NCBI GenBank assembly: GCA_041389495.1
Contig: JAWKRT010000001.1
Span: forward strand, 124,001-188,000
Direction: 5' to 3'
DNA length: 64,000 bases
From: Myxococcota bacterium
Lineage (GTDB): Bacteria > Myxococcota_A > UBA9160 > UBA4427
How positions within the stretch are numbered: position 1 is the first letter of the stretch; every line of letters begins with the position of its first letter. The position numbers and the translations under genes are program-made. A model generated the notes under the pieces. The model saw only the letters and a program-made list of their open reading frames with translations, was not told the DNA's origin and made no database searches. Of this stretch, positions 1 through 8,973 are shown in pieces.

Positions 1-1085
1 TCGCGCACGCGCCCGAGTGCGAGCAGGTGGACGCCGTCCCGCACCTGCGAACGCGAGAGCGCGCGCCCGAGTGCGCGCATGCCGTCGAGCGGGAGGGCCG
101 GCCGCTCGATGCGGCGCAGCAGCGCCGGGCTGTGCGCGGCGTGCAGGTGCGCGAACGACTTCATGTCGCGGCTCGTCGTGTCGCGGCCGAGCAGCTGCGT
201 GTCGCTCTTGATCCCGTAGAGGAGGCCGGTCGCGAGCTTCGAGTTGAGCTCGACCTTCGCGGCGCGCAGGTACTCCGTGACGATCGTCGCCGTCGCGCCG
301 TAGGAGACGCGGATGTCCTTGAGCTTCGCCTCGTAGCCCGTGCGCTCGGGGTGGTGGTCGATCACGGCGTCCACCGAGAGCACGCGCTGCGGCGGCGGGT
401 CGCCGAACACGTTCGGCTGGACGTCGACCAGCACGAGCCCGTCGAACTCCTCGAGCTCCTCGGGCGCGACGGTGCGGACGTCGATGCCGAGGGCCTCGAC
501 GAGCGCGAGGTTCTCCGGGCGCTTCACCTCGCCGAACGAGATCAGCGGAGCGCTCGCGCGCTTGCGTCCGAGCAGGATCCGCAACGCATAGCCACAGGCG
601 ATGCCGTCGGGATCGGGGTCGGGCTGGAGCAGGATGCCGACCTTCTCGCGCGGGTCGAGCAGCTCGCGCAGCTCGGTCACGCGCTGCAGGTTCTCGAGGT
701 GGTCGAACTGCTCGTCCACGTCGTCGCGCAGCAGCGACGTGAGGCCACTGCGACGCAGCCGCGGGCGGTCGGGCAGGTCGTCGTCGGCGAGCTTGTCGGA
801 GAGCACGAGGATGGGGGCACCGGGCGCGGCCTCGTCGATCGCGCGGATCGCGTTGCGGATCCACGGCGCTTCGTCGCTCGCGATCGCGTAGCGGTCGCCC
901 GCGCGCGGCTCGAGCTTCGAGATCGCGTCGGCCGTGAGGCCGCCCTGCAGCGCGCGGAACCCCGGCGGTCGCGCGCGCGACTCGTCCTCGCGCGGCACCC
1001 ACGTGAGCTCCTCGTCCTGCGCCGCACCGATGCGGCTCCAGAACCGGGCGATGTCCGCTCCGTCACAGACGATGATGCGGCGCAC
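1..1085 (-). CDS. DHH-family phosphoesterase, 3' end beyond the window
   Basis: About 361 residues are visible and the C-terminus runs off the left edge. The reading frame is continuous from a GTG at 1085 (VRRIIVCDG). The first ~140 residues form an alternating alpha/beta region that resembles a degenerate nucleotide-binding domain. It is followed by the DHH phosphoesterase core: DPDPDGIACG, then LVDVQPN, then the eponymous DHH in VIDHHPE, then YGATATIV and GIKSDT. In the family these Asp/His residues bind two metal ions that hydrolyse phosphodiesters such as nanoRNA or cyclic dinucleotides. The substrate cannot be inferred here. It is divergent from the Smr gene at 1291. Confidence 0.8.
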   Translation of the reverse strand, partial: MRRIIVCDGADIARFWSRIGAAQDEELTWVPREDESRARPPGFRALQGGLTADAISKLEPRAGDRYAIASDEAPWIRNAIRAIDEAAPGAPILVLSDKLADDDLPDRPRLRRSGLTSLLRDDVDEQFDHLENLQRVTELRELLDPREKVGILLQPDPDPDGIACGYALRILLGRKRASAPLISFGEVKRPENLALVEALGIDVRTVAPEELEEFDGLVLVDVQPNVFGDPPPQRVLSVDAVIDHHPERTGYEAKLKDIRVSYGATATIVTEYLRAAKVELNSKLATGLLYGIKSDTQLLGRDTTSRDMKSFAHLHAAHSPALLRRIERPALPLDGMRALGRALSRSQVRDGVHLLALGRVR

Positions 1086-1290
1086 GTGACCCCCAGCAGG
1101 TCGGCGATGGGAGGCAGGCTCGCAGCTCGGGCTCGCGGCGCGGGCTCGCGGCTCGGGAAGGAGAGGCGCGGCGTGCCGCCGCGCTGAGCCAGCTCGGCGC
1201 GCAGTCTAGCGAGATCGCCCCTCGCGTCGACGCGATCGGCGCGCTCCGCGCGGCACGGGTGCGCAGACGGTGTGCAGGTACCCTTCCGAC

Positions 1291-1740
1291 ATGCGGGAGA
1301 AGCGCGGCGACGAGCGGGACCGCGGCGCGCCGGCGGGCCTGGGCGCGCCGCAGCCGGCGCGGTCTCCCGGCGACACCACCGCCGACGCGGCGGCCCCGGT
1401 GGGAGCGCGCGTTGCGGCGAGCGCCGAGGGCGACGCCGGCGACGAGCCGTGGGTGGTGCCGATCGGGTCGGCCTTCGACCTCCATTCGTTCGCGCCGCGC
1501 GACGTGCTCGCGGCGGTCGATGCCTACCTCGACGCGGCGCGCGAGCTCGGGCTCGTCGAGGTGCGGCTCGTCCACGGACGCGGGAAGGGCGTGCAGCGCG
1601 CCCAGGTGCGGCGCATGCTCGCCGCCGACCCGCGCGTCGAGCGCTTCGGCGACGCTCCCGCCGACCGCGGAGGCTGGGGCGCGACGATCGCGTGGCTGCG
1701 TCCTCTCGCCGCGAACGCCGACACCGGGAGCGGGGACTAA
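1291..1740 (+). CDS. Smr-domain protein
   Basis: 149 residues from ATG 1291; an in-frame GTG at 1270 is an alternative start. The N-terminal ~55 residues are low-complexity Ala/Gly/Arg. The rest is an Smr (small MutS-related) domain with the DLHSFAPRDV strand and the LVHGRGKG loop typical of the family. Smr domains bind or nick nucleic acids; recent work on the family links stand-alone versions to cleavage of mRNA at stalled ribosomes. The gene ends 7 nt before apaH and is probably co-transcribed with it. Confidence 0.85.
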   Translation: MREKRGDERDRGAPAGLGAPQPARSPGDTTADAAAPVGARVAASAEGDAGDEPWVVPIGSAFDLHSFAPRDVLAAVDAYLDAARELGLVEVRLVHGRGKGVQRAQVRRMLAADPRVERFGDAPADRGGWGATIAWLRPLAANADTGSGD

Positions 1741-1747
1741 CGACCGC

Positions 1748-2599
1748 GTGCAACGCATCTTCGTCGGAGACGTCCAGGGCTGCGTCGACGAGCTCGACCT
1801 GCTGATCGAGCGCGCACACGTCGAGTTCGGCGGTGACTTCGAGCTCTGGCTGGTCGGCGACCTCGTCAACCGCGGGCCCGACAACCTCGGTGTGCTGCGC
1901 CGCGTTCGCGCGCTGCGCGACGCGGGTCGCGCGCGCGTCGTGCTCGGCAACCACGAGACCGGGCTCCTGATGAAGGCGCTCGGCCTGCGCGCGCGGAGCG
2001 CGTCCGACACGATCGACGACGTGCTCGGGGCGCGCGACGCGCAGGAGTGGCTCGACTGGCTGCGCGGCCTCCCGTTGTGCGAGACGGGAGACATCGCCGG
2101 CCAGCGCTTCGCGATGGTGCACGCCGCCGCGCACCCCGACTGGACGCTCGACGAGCTCGCGGAGCGCGCGCACCGCGCGAGCGAGCGGCTGCGCCGCGAG
2201 GGCCCCGAAGAGCTCGCGCGCTTCCTGTCGGCCGACGGTCCGTCGCGCGACACCGATCGCGACGTGCTCGACCGCATCACGCGCTGTCGTTCGGTCGGCG
2301 CCGACGGCGCCTGGTCCGACGCGCTGCCCGACGCGGCGGCCGACGCATGGCACGCCCGGTGGAGCCAACGCGGTCACGACTACGGCGTCGTCTACGGCCA
2401 CTGGGCGCTGCAGGGCCTGCACGTCGCGCCGGGCCTCCGCGGCCTCGACACGGGATGCGTGCACCATGGCCGCGACCACGACGGCTTCCTCACCGCCTGG
2501 CTCCCCGAGGCGTCGCCCGAAGGTGCGCGCGCGCCGTTCGACGCGCCCGACGATCGCCTCTGGCAGGTTCCTGCGCTGCGCCGCTACTACCCGGGCTGA
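1748..2599 (+). CDS. apaH: Symmetrical diadenosine tetraphosphatase (ApaH)
   Basis: 283 residues from GTG 1748 (VQRIFVGDVQG). The metallophosphoesterase motifs occur in order: GDVQGC, GDLVNRGP, GNHE, VHAAAHPDW and YGHWA, matching ApaH rather than a generic PP1-type phosphatase. The family cleaves Ap4A to two ADP and also removes Np4 caps from RNA in the cytoplasm. Length and motif order are normal. It follows the Smr gene by 7 nt and is followed closely by the M48 lipoprotein. Confidence 0.9.
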   Translation: MQRIFVGDVQGCVDELDLLIERAHVEFGGDFELWLVGDLVNRGPDNLGVLRRVRALRDAGRARVVLGNHETGLLMKALGLRARSASDTIDDVLGARDAQEWLDWLRGLPLCETGDIAGQRFAMVHAAAHPDWTLDELAERAHRASERLRREGPEELARFLSADGPSRDTDRDVLDRITRCRSVGADGAWSDALPDAAADAWHARWSQRGHDYGVVYGHWALQGLHVAPGLRGLDTGCVHHGRDHDGFLTAWLPEASPEGARAPFDAPDDRLWQVPALRRYYPG

Positions 2600-2637
2600 C
2601 GGGGCGCCCGCCCCTCCCCCCGCCTATGCTGATCGCC

Positions 2638-4206
2638 ATGCGAGATCGCTTCTCCCCCGCCTTCGCGCGCGCCGCCGCGCTCGGACTAGCAACGCTCGTC
2701 GTGCTGTCGGGCTCGTTCGCGGGCTGCAGCACGAACCCGGTGACGGGGCGCGAAGAGATCGTCCTGATGTCCGAGGAGCGCGAGGACGAGATCGGCAAGC
2801 AGGCCGCGGTGGAGGTGGCCGCGCAGCTCGGCATCGTCGACGACCCGAAGCTCCACGAGTACGTGAATGCGATCGGCCAGGAGCTCGCCTCGCTGTCGCC
2901 GCGCAGCGACGTCGAGTACGAGTTCGAGGTCGTCGAGATGGAGGAGCCCAACGCGTTCGCGCTGCCCGGCGGCTACGTCTACGTCTCGCGCGGCCTGCTC
3001 GCCCTCGCGAACTCCGAGGCCGAGCTCGCGAACGTGATCGGCCACGAGATCGGCCACGTCGCGGCGCGCCACGCCGCGCAGCGCGACACCGTGCAGAAGG
3101 CCGCCACCATCCTCTCCATCCTGGGCATGGCCGCGGCGGTCGCGACGTCGGGCGACGGCCGCGCCGTGCTCGCGTCGCAGTATCTCGGCGCGGGGATCGT
3201 CGCCTCGTACTCGCGCGAGCAGGAGCGGCAGGCGGATCGCGTCGCGATCGAGCTCACCGCGAAGGCGGGCATCGACCCCGGTGGCATGGCGCGCTTCCTG
3301 AAGCAGCTCGACAACGCGACGCGCCTGCAGACGGGCGCGAGCCGCGCGCCCGGCTTCTTCGACTCGCATCCCGCGACGCCCGAGCGCTTCGCCGAGGCGA
3401 CGACGCGCGCGCAGGTCGAACGCTGGTCGCCCGGGTTCTCGATCGCGAAGAGCCGGCGCGAGTTCCTCGAGCGGATCGACGGCATCGTCGTCGGCCCCGC
3501 GGCGAAGGAGGGCGTGTTCCGCGAGAACATCTTCCTGCACGCCGACATGCGGTTCGCGCTCCGCTTCCCGCACGGCTGGCGCCAGCTGAACCTGCGCGAC
3601 CGCGTCGTCGCCGTCTCGCCGGGCGGCGATGCGATCACGGCGCTCGAGCTCGCCGGGGCAGGCGACGACCCGCGCGCCGCCGCCGCCGCCTACGCGCGCG
3701 CGAACCAGCTCGGCCTCGACGACGCCGCGCCGATCCGCATCGGCGATCTCCACGCGTTCCGCGCGCGCTCGACCGTGCGCACCGGCAATGGCTTCGTCGA
3801 CGCGCTGCTGACGTGGGTGGCGTACGACGGCCAGATCTACCTGCTCACCGCCGGCACGCCGGCCGGCGCGTTCCCGAAGTACGAGGGCATCCTCCGCTCG
3901 TTCGCGCGCGGCTTCCGCCCGCTGCGCGAAGCCGACCTCGCGCAGATCGACGAGCTGCGTCTGCGCATCGTCGAGGCGAAGGAGGGCGACACGCTCGCCG
4001 CGCTCTCCGAGCGCGAGGGCAACGCGTGGAACCTGAACGAGCTCGCGGTCGCGAACGCGATGTTCGTCGGCGACGCACTCGAGGCCGGGCAGCTCGTGAA
4101 GATCGCGCGGCGCGAGCGGTACGTGCCGGCGCGGCGCGACGAGGCGCCCGCGCCGCCGCGCGCGCCGCTGCAGGGCCCGCTTCCGCCGCCCGTCGGCGAC
4201 CGCTGA
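2638..4206 (+). CDS. M48-family zinc metalloprotease lipoprotein with C-terminal LysM-like segment
   Basis: 522 residues from ATG 2638 (another ATG lies at 2626). A signal peptide ends in a lipobox (SFAGC), so it should be a periplasm-facing lipoprotein. The M48 core has HEIGHVAARHA with the zinc-binding HExxH, and the downstream glutamate region REQERQADR. The central TNPVTGRE start is typical of the BepA/LoiP group, which handles outer-membrane proteins. Beyond ~280 residues there is an additional domain, and the last ~90 residues (EGDTLAALSERE...) look LysM-like, suggesting peptidoglycan contact. Confidence 0.88.
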   Translation: MRDRFSPAFARAAALGLATLVVLSGSFAGCSTNPVTGREEIVLMSEEREDEIGKQAAVEVAAQLGIVDDPKLHEYVNAIGQELASLSPRSDVEYEFEVVEMEEPNAFALPGGYVYVSRGLLALANSEAELANVIGHEIGHVAARHAAQRDTVQKAATILSILGMAAAVATSGDGRAVLASQYLGAGIVASYSREQERQADRVAIELTAKAGIDPGGMARFLKQLDNATRLQTGASRAPGFFDSHPATPERFAEATTRAQVERWSPGFSIAKSRREFLERIDGIVVGPAAKEGVFRENIFLHADMRFALRFPHGWRQLNLRDRVVAVSPGGDAITALELAGAGDDPRAAAAAYARANQLGLDDAAPIRIGDLHAFRARSTVRTGNGFVDALLTWVAYDGQIYLLTAGTPAGAFPKYEGILRSFARGFRPLREADLAQIDELRLRIVEAKEGDTLAALSEREGNAWNLNELAVANAMFVGDALEAGQLVKIARRERYVPARRDEAPAPPRAPLQGPLPPPVGDR

Positions 4207-4224
4207 CGGCGGCCGCGCGCGCGC

Positions 4225-4740
4225 CTACTGACCGGCCTCGGATTCGGCGAGCGGCTGAGCGGCCTCGGCGTTCGCGACGGCGGTCGCGGCCTGCGCCGCG
4301 CGCGTCGGCGGCACGTGGAAGGTGATCGTGGCCTTGCGCCGCCCGAAGCGGCGCGCCGCGGGCACATCCCGGCCCATGTAGAGGTCGATCTTGTGCCGCC
4401 AGCGGCGCGCCATCTTGTCGAGCACGACGTACTTGCCGTCGAGCCCGGGGCCGAGGCCCTCGACCTCGACGACCGTGCCGCGCTCGACTCCGAGCGCGAG
4501 CAGGTCGCGCGAGACGGCGAGCGCGCGCATGCCGTGCTCGAGCCGGTCGCCCCACGCGCCGGTCCACGGGTCGCCGCTCGTCTGCTGCGGCACCGAGTTG
4601 TAGGCCGACGCGGTGACGACGACGGCGCGCTCGCCCGCGCGCGCCGTCGGCGGGCCCGCGAGCAGCGCGCCCGCGACCAGCGCGACGATCGCGACGGGCC
4701 TCGTGCGCGCGCGTCGTCGCGCGTGGACTCGCTCGCTCAC
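4225..4740 (-). CDS. Secreted 3D-domain protein
   Basis: 171 residues from GTG 4740 (VSERVHARRR). A twin-Arg-rich N-terminus and the hydrophobic stretch VAIVALVAGALLAG form a signal peptide or anchor. The body is a 3D (Asp-Asp-Asp) domain: TASAYNS near the start, then VVLDKMARRW and KIDLYMG carrying the acidic residues. The double-psi beta-barrel fold is shared with MltA and RlpA-type peptidoglycan enzymes, so a cell-wall role is likely though untested. It converges on the M48 gene, stop codons 18 nt apart. Confidence 0.8.
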   Translation of the reverse strand: MSERVHARRRARTRPVAIVALVAGALLAGPPTARAGERAVVVTASAYNSVPQQTSGDPWTGAWGDRLEHGMRALAVSRDLLALGVERGTVVEVEGLGPGLDGKYVVLDKMARRWRHKIDLYMGRDVPAARRFGRRKATITFHVPPTRAAQAATAVANAEAAQPLAESEAGQ

Positions 4741-5123
4741 TCGGTGGTCTCCTCGCGCCGATTGCCCCTCGAGGGGCCGCGCGATAGGCTCCGCCCGACG
4801 ATGGACCGCAGCCTTCCAGCTCGCTCGATGCCTCGCTCGCCAAGAGCCCTGCATGCGGCGAGCCGATTCCCAGCGATGCTCCGCGATCCGTCTCGCTCGG
4901 CTCGGGCCGACGTCCGCTCGGCCGCGATCCCTCGACGCTGCACTCGCGGTCGCGTGCGCCCACATCCGCTGCAGGCTCGCACCGCCGGGTGCGCCGGGGC
5001 CGCGCCAGTGAACCGCGGCTCGTCGCCGCCCGCCACCGAGCGCGCCGAAGGCCGCGCGCCCGCACGCCCCGCCCCGCTCGCCGCGGCCCGCCCGGCCCGC
5101 TGGCCCGGAAGCGAGGAAGTCAT
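4741..5123. other. Intergenic region between divergent genes
   Basis: These 383 bases separate the start of the 3D-domain gene from that of the CNNM transporter. Open frames exist but are Arg/Ala-rich and show no recognisable family, so they look like GC-bias artefacts. The region should hold both promoters, but I cannot pick convincing boxes. The only clear signal is a GAGGAAG ribosome-binding site just before the TTG at 5124. Confidence 0.5.
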
Positions 5124-6395
5124 TTGGATCTCATAGGTTACGCGCTCGTGATCGCGGCCTGCCTGGCCGGGTCGGCGTTCTTCTCGAGCAGCGAGACGGC
5201 GCTCTTCCGCCTGCGCAGCCACGACCTCGAGGAGGAGCTCGAGAAATCGAAGGGCCCGGGTGCGGTCGCGGTGCGCGACCTGCTCGGCTCGACCTCGCGC
5301 CTCCTCGTCACGATCCTGCTCGGCAACAACGTCGTCAACATCCTCGGCGCGTCGGTCGCCGCGGCGCTCGCGATCCGCCTGCTCGGCCCCGAGCTCGGCA
5401 TTCCCGTCTCGACGTTCTTCATGACGGTCGCGGTGCTGGTCTTCTGCGAGGTGATCCCGAAGGCGGTCGCCGCGCGCCACCCGCGTCGCATCGCCTTCTC
5501 GATCGGCCTGCCGCTCTACCTGCTGCACCAGCTCCTGCGGCCCGTGCACTTCCTCTTCGACCGCATCGTCGAGCCGCTCGTGCGGCGCATCACCGGCGGC
5601 GCGGAGGGCGAGGAGGCCCTGTCGCCCGAGGACGTGCTGCGGCTCGCCCGCCAGGCCGTGAGCGACGGCATGGAGACGAGCACGCCGCTCGCCATCATCG
5701 GCGCGACCTCGGCGGCCGCGGACATGACGGTCGAGGAGATCATGGTGCCGCGCACCGAGATCACGGCGTACTCGCTCGACGAGCCGGCGGCCCAGCTGCT
5801 CGAGGACCTGCTCGAGGAGCGCTTCACGCGCGCGCTGATCTACAAGGGCTCGATCGACGACATCCAGGGGCTCGTGCACCTGAAGGATCTCGTCTCGCTC
5901 GTGCGCGCCGGCGGGACCTCGGTCGAGGGAATCCTGAAGCCCGTCCTGCGCGTGCCCGCGCGCAAGCTCATCCTGCCGCTGCTCACCGACATGCAGCGCT
6001 CGCTCTGCCACATGGCGGTCGTGAAGGACGAGTTCGGCGTCACGCAGGGCCTGCTGACGCAGGAGGACATCCTCGAGGAGATCGTCGGCGAGATCCGCGA
6101 CGAGTTCGACACCGAGGAGCTCCTGACGATCCGGCGGCTGCCCGAGGGCGGCTTCGAGGCCCTGGGCTCGGTGACCGTGCTCGACTTCAACCGCGAGAGC
6201 GGCTGGAGCATCGAGGCCGAGCGCGGCGACACGCTCGGCGGGCTCGTCTTCAACACGCTCGGCCACGCGCCGCGCCGCAGCGAGCGCGTGCGCGTCGGCC
6301 GCTACGAGTTCACGGTCGTCGACGTGTCGGGCAGCCGCATCGCGCGCGTGCGCGTGCACGAGATCGACGAGGGGCGCGAGGACGCCGACGGCTGA
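5124..6395 (+). CDS. CNNM/CBS-domain transporter of the CorC/HlyC group
   Basis: 423 residues from TTG 5124, chosen because a GAGGAAG ribosome-binding site sits 7 nt upstream and the following LIGYALVIAACLAGSAFFS is the usual first membrane helix. Residues ~1-150 are a CNNM (DUF21) membrane domain with SSSETALFRL and GNNVVNI. A CBS pair follows (EEIMVPRTEI; MAVVKDEFGVTQGLLTQEDILEEIVGEI). The CorC_HlyC domain ends the protein. The family exports or regulates Mg2+ (CorB-like); haemolysin is only a historical name. Confidence 0.9.
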   Translation: MDLIGYALVIAACLAGSAFFSSSETALFRLRSHDLEEELEKSKGPGAVAVRDLLGSTSRLLVTILLGNNVVNILGASVAAALAIRLLGPELGIPVSTFFMTVAVLVFCEVIPKAVAARHPRRIAFSIGLPLYLLHQLLRPVHFLFDRIVEPLVRRITGGAEGEEALSPEDVLRLARQAVSDGMETSTPLAIIGATSAAADMTVEEIMVPRTEITAYSLDEPAAQLLEDLLEERFTRALIYKGSIDDIQGLVHLKDLVSLVRAGGTSVEGILKPVLRVPARKLILPLLTDMQRSLCHMAVVKDEFGVTQGLLTQEDILEEIVGEIRDEFDTEELLTIRRLPEGGFEALGSVTVLDFNRESGWSIEAERGDTLGGLVFNTLGHAPRRSERVRVGRYEFTVVDVSGSRIARVRVHEIDEGREDADG

Positions 6396-6444
6396 CCGCG
6401 CGCGCGTGGCTCGGCGCGGCGCCCTCCGGTAATCATGGTCCGCC

Positions 6445-6468
6445 GTGAGCGTGAGCGTGAGCGTGAGC
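6445..6468 (+). repeat. Four tandem GTGAGC hexamers
   Basis: Four perfect copies of the 6-mer GTGAGC occur in a row upstream of the split-barrel gene. They encode Val-Ser in one frame but lie before its plausible start at 6574. Such a tract is prone to slippage; no function is evident. Confidence 0.7.
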
Positions 6469-6573
6469 GCGGGCGCGGCGCGGTGTCGCGCGGGCCGGCG
6501 GGAGCGGCGCGGGATCCGCGCGGCGGGACGTGCCGCGGCACGAGGCTCGGAGCGACGAGTGCATCGGCTTCGC

Positions 6574-7014
6574 ATGCGCCGGATGATGCTTGGACTCGCC
6601 GCCGTCGCGGCCGTGCTGACGACGAGCGCGCTGCTCGTTCCCGAAGGCGAGGTCGTCACGCTCCACACGCGCGACGCGGCGGGCGGCGAGTTCGAGACGC
6701 AGCTCTGGATCGCGCGCGTCGCAGGTGACGACTACCTGCGCGCGTCGAGCCCGGACAACCACTGGCTCGAGCGGCTCCGCGCGCGTCCGCGCGTCGAGCT
6801 CTCGCGCAGCCGCCACGCGCTTCCCGAGGCGGAGCGCGAGCGCTTCGAGGCCGTCGTCGCCGACGCGCCGGACGTGCGCGCCGCCGTGAACGAGGCGTTC
6901 GCCCGCAAGTACGGGCTCGCCGACCGGCTCTGGTCGCTGGTCGCGGACCGGTCGAGCGCGGTCGCCGTGCGGCTCGTGCCCTCCGAGGGCGCGGCCGGGG
7001 AGGACGCGCCGTAG
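6574..7014 (+). CDS. Membrane-anchored split-barrel domain protein (DUF2255-like)
   Basis: 146 residues from ATG 6574. One N-terminal hydrophobic helix (MLGLAAVAAVLTTSALLV) is followed by ~110 residues resembling the DUF2255/deazaflavin-oxidoreductase split barrel: LHTRDAAGGEFETQLWIARV, then NHWLERLRARPRVEL, then a C-terminal FARKYGLADRLWSLVADRSSAV-type helix region. Members of this superfamily bind FMN or F420, but no cofactor-binding residues can be assigned here. The family call rests on pattern similarity only. Its TAG stop overlaps the 5' edge of the frame encoding the next protein. Confidence 0.6.
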   Translation: MRRMMLGLAAVAAVLTTSALLVPEGEVVTLHTRDAAGGEFETQLWIARVAGDDYLRASSPDNHWLERLRARPRVELSRSRHALPEAERERFEAVVADAPDVRAAVNEAFARKYGLADRLWSLVADRSSAVAVRLVPSEGAAGEDAP

Positions 7015-7109
7015 CGACCGGGAGCGAGGAGACCGTCGCGATCGAGCGGCTCGCCGCGGGCGGCGGCGGCGTCGGCCGCCTCGCGGACGGCCGCGCCGTC
7101 TTCGTTCCC

Positions 7110-8204
7110 TTGACCGCGCCCGGCGACGTCGCGCGCATCCGCATCACGGAGCTGCGCGCGCGGTTCGCGCGCGCCGAGCTCGTCGAGATCGAGACGCCGG
7201 GCCCGCAGCGCGTCGCGCCGCGCTGCGGGTGGTTCGGCGAGTGCGGCGGCTGCGACTGGCAGCACGTCGACTATGCCGCGCAGGTCGACGCGAAGCGCGC
7301 ACTGCTGCACGACGCGATCGAGCGCATCGCCCGCCTCGCGCTCCCCGGCGAAGTCGCCTTCCACGCGTCGCCGAAGCCGTACGGATACCGGCAGCGCGCG
7401 CGGCTCGTCGCGGGCGGCGGCGTCGCCGGGTTCCGGCGGCGCGGCTCGCACGAGGTATGCGCGATCGACTGGTGCCCGGTGCTCGAGCCCGCGCTCTCCG
7501 ACGCGATCTCGCGCGCCGAGGGCGCGGAGGGCGAGGTCGAGCTCGCGCTCGCTGCAGACGGCTCCGTCCGCGTGCACGAGCTCGGCAGCCCGCGCGACGG
7601 CGACGCCGCGCCGGAAGCGATCGAGACCGTCGTGCGGGGCGACCGGCTCCGCATCTCGCCGGGCGTCTTCGCGCAGGCGAACGCGAGCCTCGTCGATCGG
7701 CTCGTCGAGCGCGTGCTCGCGCGCGCGGGTCGCGGCGCCGCGGCGGTCGAGCTGTTCGCGGGCGCGGGCCTCTTCACGTTGGGCCTTTCGCGCGCCTTCG
7801 AGCGCGTGCTCGCCGTCGAGGTGAGCGCGCGCGCGACGGACGACCTCGTGTTCAACCTCTCGCGCGCCGGGCGCGCGAACGTCGAGGTCGTCACGCGCCG
7901 CGCCGATCGCGCGCTCGTGCGCGTCGAACGGGCGGCGCCGGACGTCGTCGTGCTCGACCCGCCGCGCGACGGACTCGACCGCGGGCTCGCCGCCGCGCTC
8001 GCCGCGTGCGGCGCGCCGCGCATCGTCTACGTGTCGTGCGACCCGGCGACGCTCGCGCGCGACGCCGCGGAGATCGTTCCCCGCGGCTACCGGCTGGCGG
8101 CGCTCGAAGGCTTCGATCTGTTCCCGCAGACCGCGCACGTCGAGGCGCTCGCGCTGTTCGAGCGCGAGGCGCCGGGTGCGGCTCCGCGACGCGACGGCGG
8201 CTAG
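7110..8204 (+). CDS. Class I SAM-dependent RNA (uracil-5) methyltransferase, TrmA/RlmD family
   Basis: 364 residues if TTG 7110 is used. Visible motifs are the 4Fe-4S cysteine cluster CGWFGECGGC, the SAM-binding ELFAGAGLFTLGL, DPPRDGL, and the catalytic YVSCDPATLARD with its nucleophilic Cys. This family methylates U54 of tRNA or 23S rRNA uracils. The same frame continues upstream through 7032-7109 and encodes a good TRAM domain start (VAIERLAAGGGGVGRL), but contains no ATG, GTG or TTG back to a stop at 6726. The true start is therefore unclear. The stop overlaps the convergent regulator's stop within one CTAG (8201-8204). Confidence 0.85.
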   Translation: MTAPGDVARIRITELRARFARAELVEIETPGPQRVAPRCGWFGECGGCDWQHVDYAAQVDAKRALLHDAIERIARLALPGEVAFHASPKPYGYRQRARLVAGGGVAGFRRRGSHEVCAIDWCPVLEPALSDAISRAEGAEGEVELALAADGSVRVHELGSPRDGDAAPEAIETVVRGDRLRISPGVFAQANASLVDRLVERVLARAGRGAAAVELFAGAGLFTLGLSRAFERVLAVEVSARATDDLVFNLSRAGRANVEVVTRRADRALVRVERAAPDVVVLDPPRDGLDRGLAAALAACGAPRIVYVSCDPATLARDAAEIVPRGYRLAALEGFDLFPQTAHVEALALFEREAPGAAPRRDGG

Positions 8205-8842
8205 GGCTCGATCAGGCCGTGGCGCAGCGCATAGCGAACGAGCTCGGTCGCCTTGCGCACGCCTACCTTGCGCATGAGACTCGTGCGGTGGGCCTCGACC
8301 GTCTTCGTGCTGATCTTCAGGTCCGCGGCGATCTCCTTCGCCGACAGCCCCTCCGCGATCAGGTGCAGCACCTCGCGCTCGCGCGTCGACAGCAGCGTGA
8401 ACGGCTCGGCCGGGCCGCCGCCCGGCGAGCGCAGCTGCTCGACGATCTCGCGCGCGACCGCGGGGCTGAAGTAGCTCCCGCCCTTCGTCACCGCCCGCAC
8501 GGCGGTGACGATCTCGGCGGCGCGCCCGTTCTTGAGCACGTAGGCGTCGGCGCCGAGCGCGATCGCGCTCTGGATGAACGGCGGGTCGCTGTGGACCGAG
8601 AGCAGGATGACCTTGATCTTCGGGTGTCGGGCTCGCAGCCGCTCGAGGGTCTCGAGCCCGCCGAGCCGGGGCATCGTGATGTCGAGGACGACCACGTCGG
8701 GCTCGTGCCTCTCGGTCTGCTCGAGCACCTCGCGCCCGTCGCTCGCCTCGGCACAGACCTCGAGTCCCATCTCGGATTCGAGGAGCCTCCGCAGCCCCTC
8801 GCGGACGATGCCGTGATCGTCGGCGATGATTACGCGCGTCAC
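8201..8842 (-). CDS. NarL/LuxR-type response regulator
   Basis: 213 residues from GTG 8842 (VTRVIIADDHG). The receiver domain has the acidic pair DD, the phospho-acceptor Asp in VVVLDITMPRLGG, and Lys in YVLKNG. The C-terminal LuxR helix-turn-helix begins LSTREREVLHLIAEGLSAKEIAADL. It should be a DNA-binding transcription factor activated by phosphorylation. No histidine kinase lies nearby, so the partner is elsewhere (orphan arrangement). Confidence 0.92.
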   Translation of the reverse strand: MTRVIIADDHGIVREGLRRLLESEMGLEVCAEASDGREVLEQTERHEPDVVVLDITMPRLGGLETLERLRARHPKIKVILLSVHSDPPFIQSAIALGADAYVLKNGRAAEIVTAVRAVTKGGSYFSPAVAREIVEQLRSPGGGPAEPFTLLSTREREVLHLIAEGLSAKEIAADLKISTKTVEAHRTSLMRKVGVRKATELVRYALRHGLIEP

Positions 8843-8973
8843 CTTCCTAGGGTACACGTGGGTGCGTCGATCGGGCGACCGGGTTTTCACGGCGCGATCT
8901 GCGTCGCGACCTACGGGAAACCCCGAATGGGAGGGGGAGGCCTACTCCGTCCCGATACGGAAGCGGAGCCGAC

